The notes under the pieces are model-generated. The model worked only from the letters and a program-made list of their open reading frames with translations, did no database searches and had not been told where the DNA came from. This document shows positions 57,113 to 64,000 of a DNA stretch of 64,000 nucleotides, one piece after another. Where the stretch lies: assembly GCA_948099385.1 (NCBI GenBank), contig CANUEZ040000179.1:12170001-12234000 (forward strand), written 5' to 3'. The position numbers and the translations under genes are program-made. Each line of letters begins with the position of its first letter. The first letter of the stretch is position 1. The DNA is from Fasciola hepatica. Lineage: Eukaryota > Platyhelminthes > Trematoda > Plagiorchiida > Fasciolidae.

Positions 57113-59057
57113 CTGTTTAAAGTTACAGTAAGAATAAAAACCGTGCAAAGCTGTTTGTGATGAAGAATTTTATTTCGCAAAAATTAAATTTTCTACTATA
57201 TTGTTGACAGTAGACGAAATAGTACGGTGCAAACAATAAATCATCTGTGGAAATAACGTGGGTTGAGTTTTATTTGACAGCCAAGGCATTCCCATTTCAT
57301 GATTTCCTTCAACTTGCTATAGACCACAGGGTTTCCTTTTTTCAGTTAATATACCCGTTAGAATACAGTTGACTTTAAACATGTGGAGTACTGGTAATTG
57401 TGTTGAAAGCCTTGAGCCAGCAACCTCGCGAGGTGATACTGGCCTGCGCTGCCTTCCTCCTATGTCTTCAGAACGGGGGGCATAAACGTTATATAATCCG
57501 ATTCAATAGGCAGTACCGATGCTCAGACCACCGAAGAAAATCGCTGGAGAACTATGCAATTGTTCAATCTGGCTTGCGAAGAATCATCAACCATACTGGG
57601 CATCCACTGAGTAGTACCCAATGGGGCACGAACACCCGGACAACAGGAGAGTGAGTCAAACGTCTAACCACCGGGTCATTAGAGCTGGCCCACGATGGCT
57701 TGTCCGACGATAGCACCACGTCGCCTGGCTCCTTTCCGTTAGAAGATTTGTAACGCCAAAAGAACGTTGCCCGTACAGCGAGCAGATCGCATGGGAGACG
57801 ACTTTTCCTTTATGGGCCCAAGTTCGACGAGGCACTGGTTGGTCGCAGCACTGGTAGGGGCTTTCGATGGAGGTGCTGTGATGATTTTTCCTAGCAAAGA
57901 TGAAACCGTTGTACACTGCTTTCTCGGTTTCCGATAGTGAGTTCAGCTGTGGCACTACATGATGAATCATATTGTAGTGAGGGATGTTTCGGTGGCAGAA
58001 AGAGATGGGTATCAAGAAGACCGAGTCAACCGATCGAGAACCACAGACCAAAGAAAAGATAACGAATATGTCAGAATCGTCCCGCAACATACAAAAGGTG
58101 CTCTTTGGAAAGATAGCCCAATATGTCTCTTTGAGCGATCAGACCAACGAAACGGGAATGGTATGCAAGTCAGACAAATGGTTGCAGATACATGAGCAGA
58201 ACGAAGCCCAAATTCTCAGAGGTGTAAAAGAATCGATATGGTTGCAGCTTGGATGCGAAACAGAGCTATCAGTTTAGTTCGGTTCAAACAACTATTATCC
58301 AGGCACTGATTGCAGTGGCTTTGGCTGCTATCTCTCGGAGGGAGCCTCAATCACATATTTTGAAGAAAAAACAAGATAATGCAAAAGGATGAGAAGAGAA
58401 CTACGAATAGCATCTGTTCGACAAAGAAAGTTTGGGAATACAAGAGCACCACTGATCGCGGCACCTAGCCATGTCCTCCAATGTGTCCAGCTAGTAAGAA
58501 AGGAGATCTCTTGGGCCTCACTCTAACAAGCCCTACATAACCAAGTACACCGGCTAGGCTTTTCATACTTTTCTTCCACGTGATGGACTGACCACTCCTA
58601 CTAACCCCCTCAGATATTAATCGCCTAAGTGTTCAAAGCCCCCCGAGGAGTCCTATTCGTAGACATACGCAACACTTGTCTCAAATGCCTAGCCTAGTGC
58701 CCTTTATTGTATTATTCAGTGCTTTGGTTTGTGTACCTGAAACTCTGGTCCTAATCTCAGAATTGTCGAAAGGGTGTTCTCACCAGATTCGAGCAATGCT
58801 ACTAGGACATCTTTGTTCGAATACCGACAATGTTCTTTTATCCTCCACCCGCAGTGGCCATGTTTCTATACCATACACAAAAATTGAAAAAGAACTATAG
58901 AATCGATGGCGCATTTTTTACTATTCGAAAATTGCCTGGTTGATTGGCATTTCCATCCTTTCGCCTCTTCGTTGCAATTAAAATTTAGCCTTATATAGAG
59001 ATTTTCGAAAAGTTCCAACTACTTGTGTTGCCAAGAAAAACAAAATGTAACACTTAC
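57113..59057 (-). other. Intron, about 1.9 kb
   Basis: Contains a diverged hammerhead SINE (57560-57700) with upstream sequence shared with the copy at 61.2-61.4 kb. No further exon recognised. Confidence 0.65.
57560..57700 (-). mobile_element. tRNA-hammerhead SINE, copy 5 (diverged)
   Basis: On the minus strand an A-box-like GACCCGGTGGTTAGACG and a B-box-like GGTGTTCGTGCC are followed by agtggatgcccagta, TTGATGA and a lost stem II. About 150 bp 5' of the head (57700-57840) also resembles 61190-61330, so this SINE type may have a longer body than the other copies. Confidence 0.55.
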
Positions 59058-59087
59058 GAAAGACCTGGTCTGATGAAGTATCATAGC
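59058..59087 (-). CDS. Membrane-protein gene, 30-nt micro-exon
   Basis: A very good acceptor (a pyrimidine run ending ccttccgtctcag) and donor (ctttc/gtaagtg) enclose only 30 nt, encoding YDTSSDQVF plus split codons at both ends. Phase 1 at both sides fits the exon at 57112, giving ...QVF-R-FRHRMD. Micro-exons are known from trematode genes. The alternative is a chance pair of splice signals. The upstream neighbour was not identified. Confidence 0.55.
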
Positions 59088-59350
59088 CTGAGACGGAAGG
59101 GTAGGGAATAGACAAAAAAGAAAACGAAGCTTTAATTTATTCTGTCAGGTTCAGTAGTACTCACTGGGTGGTGAAATATTTTGAAAAATGAATGAGAAAA
59201 ATTCATGACATTATATCTCTTCTCTTCTAATGCTTATTAGCCTCACCAACCGGAAAGGCTAGTTTCCCGCCACTTAGAATTGGTAGGAAGAGACGGTAGC
59301 AATCTTAGTTATAATAGTTATAGTAATAGTAAAGTTTTGGTACTACTGTG

Positions 59351-59372
59351 ATTATTATTATTATTATTATTA
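59351..59372. repeat. (ATT)n microsatellite
   Basis: About seven ATT units. Confidence 0.92.
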
Positions 59373-60478
59373 TCATTGTGACTAGTACTGGCAGTAATAG
59401 TTAGGGTAGTAGGACACTGGTGACTGACCGGCAATCTGATGATTTGAGTGATGATTTTGTGTGACTTGTTTTCCGACATAATCAATTCTCACAATCCCAA
59501 TCGACATCAAAATCTATCCTCTTGCACGACAGAACCATATTCGGTAGATTCACATTTTACCGTAGGAAGAGGTAGCACTATGACTAGGTCAGTTACTAGT
59601 ACAAATACAAAAGTCTCCAATTCTACGTGTTTGGCTTTTGTTAAGGTGTTTGACGACCACCCTCAAATTAGGGATTTATAAACTGGTGTCTCACGGCCGA
59701 CAGGTATCTAGTTTATATAGTTCAGTTAATATCTCGAGATTCGGGAACCGAACTGTCTCTCACGTCAGTATGTTACTCAGCAACTGATCCATCCTTAGCC
59801 CGGGCACTCAGTTATTCCAATAAAACCTCCATCCGATCCGACCTTATAATTGACGAACTGTTTAAATTCTGGCCGTCGTCAACTGCGTCTAACGCGACTT
59901 TGGCTCTGGGATAGGTATGTCTTATACGAGATTGCGTTCAGGCCGTTAAGTACAGCAGTTGAATTGATCAAATTTGTATTACAAAAACAAGCATTTTGAC
60001 TCGAGGCTAATTTTGAAAGCTTGGAGACAACTACGGGGCTGCTACGGTGACGTAACACCGATATCGAGACAAAATAACCAGGAGATGACAGACTGCAGTA
60101 CCCAACAAAAATCGGGGATGGAAGGAAGATGGGGTAAGTTTGCCGCGCTGGGGTGCATTATCATCATGTCACTATTTCCGTCCATCGTCATAGGCCAGAT
60201 TGTTGAAAATTTTTTGTGAATCGCACGTCTGTATCCCAGAACATTAATTCCATCATCGACAGCAGCGGGGAAGACGAATGGGTGTTGAATGTTCATGTTT
60301 TCCCCTCACATTTGGGAACTTAATGCCATGGCTGACTCTTTGATAGTCGGCCTACAATAGCGGGGGTTTGTGTAGGCCAATCAAACTACAGTGTTTTGAT
60401 TGTACATACTCGAGTGTGTATAAGTGGGTGTGCATGCGTTTTCAACGAAAAAGTGGACTTTCGTTCGTACGACATAAA

Positions 60479-60520
60479 TGTGTGTGTGTGTGCGTGTGTG
60501 TGTATGCGTGCGTGCGTGCG
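60479..60520. repeat. (GT)n / (GC)-interrupted microsatellite
   Basis: GT-rich tract with tgcg interruptions. Confidence 0.9.
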
Positions 60521-60989
60521 CATTTTGTTGGTCTGTATATGTGTATGAGAAAGAGGGATATCAACAGATTGTCTAAGAACTGGAATGCGAGAGGAACCAC
60601 TTGATCAGACACTTGGAGAAAGCTAAACCGCAGGCCGGCAAACATAAATTTGTTCAGCAAAGCAGGCTAGGAAATTTGGTTTTCACTTTTCAAATGCGCT
60701 GTTAAATTGTGTGATCCACTGACTTTAGGCAGTAGAGTCCTATTCAACAGAATCAACAATGTATGACCAAAAGTGACGCTTTAGGCAGCTAGGTAGTATG
60801 CATTTGTTATCATCTAGAAGTTGGTCAGTGTGGACTATAGCGTCCATAGTTTGTTTAAACATACAGACAATGCAACGCAAAAGATCATGATTCGTTTTTA
60901 TGACAAATTAAAATTGAAGACCATACTTTTGAGTGTGAATAGTAAATTGCATGTAGATAATATGATTCACCAAGAAATAATAACGTTTA

Positions 60990-61165
60990 ACTGAAAGCTG
61001 AGAACTAAAGCAACACCGCGCATCTGTTTTATTCTTGTTAAAAATCATCAACTGCATTACGCATCCACCAAGCCCCTACGGTGACTCCAACGGTAGGGGA
61101 TCAGTTGCGATTGGAACACCTAACCACCGGGCTAATCAGGCTTTAATCATCCCATCTCCTCCTAA
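60990..61165 (-). mobile_element. tRNA-hammerhead SINE, copy 6
   Basis: On the minus strand the A box TAGCCCGGTGGTTAGGTG is clear. The B box is eroded. It is followed by cttggtggatgcg, TTGATGA, a weak AT-only stem II, AAAAC in place of GAAAC, then agatgcgcggtg. It lies head-to-head with copy 7. Confidence 0.65.
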
Positions 61166-61335
61166 ACCTACTCTTTTAGTAGCCAAGCTCTGTGCGTTGT
61201 TGAACGGAATGCCTTCGTTGTATTCAGGCCCTTACAGAGAAGTCTTCCATCATGGAAGTCGCTCGCTGTGCTGGAAACGGGTTGATACCGTTCATAGGCA
61301 GTGGCCGAAGGACGCCAAATCATCTGGCGATCGGT

Positions 61336-61475
61336 TCAGCATAGTCTTGTCGTTAAGGTTCTCGACTCGCGATCGTTCACCTCGGTCTCAAGTCCCCGTG
61401 GGGGCTCGGTGGATGTGCACTGCTGATGGGTCCTAACAAGACACATGAAACAGATGTACAATGCGTCCATGGTTT
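61336..61475 (+). mobile_element. tRNA-hammerhead SINE, copy 7
   Basis: The A-box-like AGTCTTGTCGTTAAGG and B-box-like GGTCTCAAGTCC lie about 30 bp apart, followed by the ribozyme region at 61408-61472. Order and spacing match the minus-strand copies. Pol III would start near the head, so the ribozyme would be at the 3' side of the transcript, as in schistosome Sm-alpha repeats. Confidence 0.75.
61408..61472 (+). ncRNA. Hammerhead ribozyme of SINE copy 7 (slightly decayed)
   Basis: The stem I 5' strand ggtggatgtgcactg (61408-61422) is followed by CTGATGG (61423-61429) and a damaged stem II (gtc...gac). Then come GAAAC (61447-61451), a four-base loop, GTA (61456-61458) and the 3' strand caatgcgtccatgg (61459-61472). 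Stem I pairs GCA with TGC next to the core and GGA with TCC distally. A9 is G here, so activity is doubtful. Other copies show A at this position, supporting an originally active consensus. Confidence 0.7.
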
Positions 61476-61824
61476 TCGATGATGAGTTGAGTGTTGGATC
61501 TGCGTGAACCATATTATACGATAGAAACGTTCGCCTACCTAGCCAATTTGCCATGCTCGGGTCCTATGAGGACCTTATTGCTTTCTTGTAATTTCTGCCC
61601 TGTTTAATGCGGTATGATCGTAAAAATATGTTTAATGGGTTTCTGAAGTAAAAACAGATATTACTTCCACGTCAGAGCATACAACAACTCATCCCCATTG
61701 AACCCCCAGAGGGCCTCATAACTACAGTCTGTCCAGAAAATTCGGGATTAACTGAATTCGGCCGAAATCCTGACATAGGGTCAAATTCCAGTTTATGATA
61801 CTAAATCCGAAGCCAAAAATTTAC

Positions 61825-62055
61825 CATAGACTCTACTGCTTGGTGATAGAAATCCTGTTGGATGCTCTCATTCAGAGGATCAGCGACATCATTGTTTGCG
61901 TTTGTTCGGGCGAATTGAGGTGATTCTGGATTGTGGACAGAATGTGTCTGAGGCGTTAAATTTTTCATCTTAAGTAACACATAAGTTGTGCATCTTCTGG
62001 GACAATATTTCACTCTGTTGACCAGAAAAAAAAACATCAGACTTACCACTCTCAT
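61825..62055 (-). CDS. Possible 5' exon of the membrane-protein gene
   Basis: 231 nt open on the minus strand from ATG at 62055 to a donor (tctatg/gtaaat) at 61825. The start MRVVSLMFFFLVNR is short and hydrophobic, like a signal peptide. It is followed by YCPRRCTTYV, LLKMKNLTPQTHSV with an NLT sequon, and a polar ending QQDFYHQAVESM. Alternatively 62048-62017 is a 32-nt intron (gtaagt...caacag) and the exon is internal. It ends in phase 0, which does not match the phase 1 entry of the 59087 micro-exon, so at least one exon would be missing between them. Membership of the gene is therefore inferred from strand and position only. Confidence 0.4.
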
Positions 62056-64000
62056 CAGATGTGGATCAAAGCCCTATCAATGTATTTAACGAGACTAGGA
62101 CGAACTAACTGATAAATTATGCACCCCAATCGCGTCGCTGATGAACCAGTACCGAACTAAATTCTTTCATGTCGGTTGGGAAATAACGTATACACAGCTC
62201 TTTCACCATGTGTAATAATCGGTGTCAAGTGTGCCATGTTATCGTTTTTAGCGGATCTCTGAAGTCGATCCACTGAACCTCCAGTTGTAGTGTCGACGGC
62301 GAAAGTCGCTAATGAGAAATCATGTGTAGAAGCTTGATGCTAACCGGTTTGGCAGTAAGGCTACCGTACGTTGCTGAATTAAAGTCGAATACCCGCATGA
62401 CTCGCTAAACCATGGTGGTAATAACCGACTGAATGAATCATCAGTCAGCCGATCGATGAGGTCACATGACCTTAAAATGTCCTAGTCCCTACTTACGATC
62501 ACCACCCTTGTACTGGCACTCTGATGATTTGTGTAGGTCCGGTAATTGTCCAGTTTTAGCAAACGCTCAGCAGTACTTTACTACTTAAGTCTGCACTAAG
62601 TATATCACGCATTATCAAAGGAAGTAAACCAGGGCTTTGGGTTTGAGGACAGAAAAAGCATTTACTCCCCCCCCTCCCCCTTCTTCTTCTTCACTACTTT
62701 CGATTGCTGCTTAAAATCAGGAAAACTTTGCATCGCGTGTTATCGAAAACACAAGCCAGAAATTCGACACTACTATTTGATCGAACCATCTATGCTGAAC
62801 GGCATATTGCGTTTTGTCAATCGAAAGCGCAAAGTGTTTTTTAATTATTCGAACAACTGATTACGAGGAAAGGGATAATGAAAACCAATCAAACCAAAAA
62901 AAACTAATTTCTATGACTCTGTTTGTTTTAAAGCATTCCTCTCCCTGTATGATTGTTTGAAGGAAAAAACACGGGATAGATTCATTTTGTGTTGTCAACT
63001 CACTTCTCTTGGAAGCCTTGAAAAACATGGAGTGTACTTAGTTGGATAGATTCGTAATCATGTCGGAATATAAAAGAAATGAATCCATCGGAAAATGGCC
63101 ATTCTGTGCTCGTATAACAGCAACGTTTGTTTAAAGCTAAATTTAAATGGGTGCTAAACTGTTAGGTGTTTGTATTTAACACCGGTCAATAAAAACCAAC
63201 CCAGACAGCTCAGCCGACGAACACAAATCTTGTTCAAGATTCCGAACCGATGATAATTCTTGACAAGTCTCCGTACACGCCTTCTCAGTGATCAGTATTT
63301 GTGCGTTGGAATCGCGTTCTAATTAGTCATGCGGATTGACTACTGTGATTCTCTGAGGGGCGCTGTGGACCGATTTTGCACCTGTACTGTATTGAGTTGA
63401 TGGGAAGCCATGAAAAGATGTATCTGTACTTGTACGTTTATTTCTACAGAATATAGATATTCCTATTTGTTCTCATTCAATATAATCAAGCTCGCATGTG
63501 CAAGGAAGGGTGATTCTTTTACTCATTTCACGTTTCCCTCTGATGAAAGAACAATATTGCCCGCGTTTGAGAATAACTCAATCTGCTATACAGCAATACA
63601 GGGATTGTTCAAATCTTAAGTGAATTGAATGAAATATTGACAGTCACGCATGATTCATGCGTCCGTCCGCGTATTAGATCACACCGCTCAATTCCGTTCC
63701 AGTATACCACGAAAAAAGCCGGCTTGGTGTTCAGAAATTGAGAGAGAGAGAGCATGACAAGTGATCAGACCGCGCAGTACGATCGCTAACCAAACCACTT
63801 TTCCCCCCAGTGTCTGAATGCAAGAGGTTTCTCAATCGGACACACGCACGCTTGCGCACACTCACATGCACACAAAAACACGCGTGTTGGTGTACAGTAA
63901 TGCGTAGTCTAAGTAAAATAGCAAAGTGTGACATACAAAAGCAGACAGCGAGTCAGTGATCAAGTCATCCAGTCGAGCCCAGACGCGATACGAAAAGCTA
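62056..64000. other. Unannotated end of window
   Basis: No exon or element recognised. There is a C/T-rich run at 62665-62692 and a short (GA)n at 63740-63753. Confidence 0.5.

Noticed and set aside
59140..59240. An exon ending at the GTGAGT donor near 59166 (minus strand)
   Set aside because: A stop precedes it in the needed frame with no acceptor in between, so it cannot join the micro-exon.

Overview
This is a eukaryotic nuclear window. It is low in coding density, rich in dispersed repeats and microsatellites, and has one split gene with long introns plus introns of only about 35 nt. The retroelements are RTE-like and CR1-like LINEs, tRNA-derived SINEs carrying a hammerhead ribozyme, and a Ty3/gypsy integrase. 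Together with the tiny introns they suggest a flatworm, most likely a digenean trematode. That assignment is an inference from element style; no species-diagnostic sequence was recognised.

Layout. From 0 to 33 kb the window is almost entirely repeats. It holds an RTE-like 3' fragment (about 70-265), one isolated candidate host exon (1867-2031), a decayed mariner/Tc1 transposase (4690-5800) and a nest of LINEs (6005-11190). In that nest a CR1-like element is interrupted by a complete-looking but decayed RTE with an exact 13-bp target duplication. It is interrupted again by a second RTE-like element, on the minus strand, that still has an open 343-codon reverse transcriptase frame. Further on are tRNA-derived SINEs, a gypsy integrase remnant (15.66-16.13 kb), dispersed non-autonomous repeats, foldback hairpins and hammerhead-bearing repeats.

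From about 33.4 kb to at least 59.1 kb the minus strand carries one gene. I can chain nine exons with canonical splice sites and fully consistent reading-frame phases. They include a 30-nt micro-exon and a 35-nt intron. The protein is a type I single-pass membrane protein with a Cys-containing, N-glycosylatable ectodomain, one transmembrane helix with an Arg/Lys stop-transfer run, and an unusually long (about 770 residue) low-complexity cytoplasmic tail. Three short ectodomain patches resemble alpha/epsilon-sarcoglycan; I treat that as a hypothesis. A further exon with a possible signal peptide lies at 61825-62055.

The most interesting content is ribozymes. A Penelope/retrozyme-style repeat has a complete type I hammerhead core (minus strand, 37718-37778) and a decayed sister at 21.7 kb. 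Separately, about seven tRNA-headed SINE copies carry a second, unrelated-looking hammerhead just downstream of the B box, as in the Sm-alpha family of schistosomes. Several repeats also form long hairpins (21.4, 24.9 and 36.9 kb), and one family has three arms joined pairwise at a perfect palindrome.
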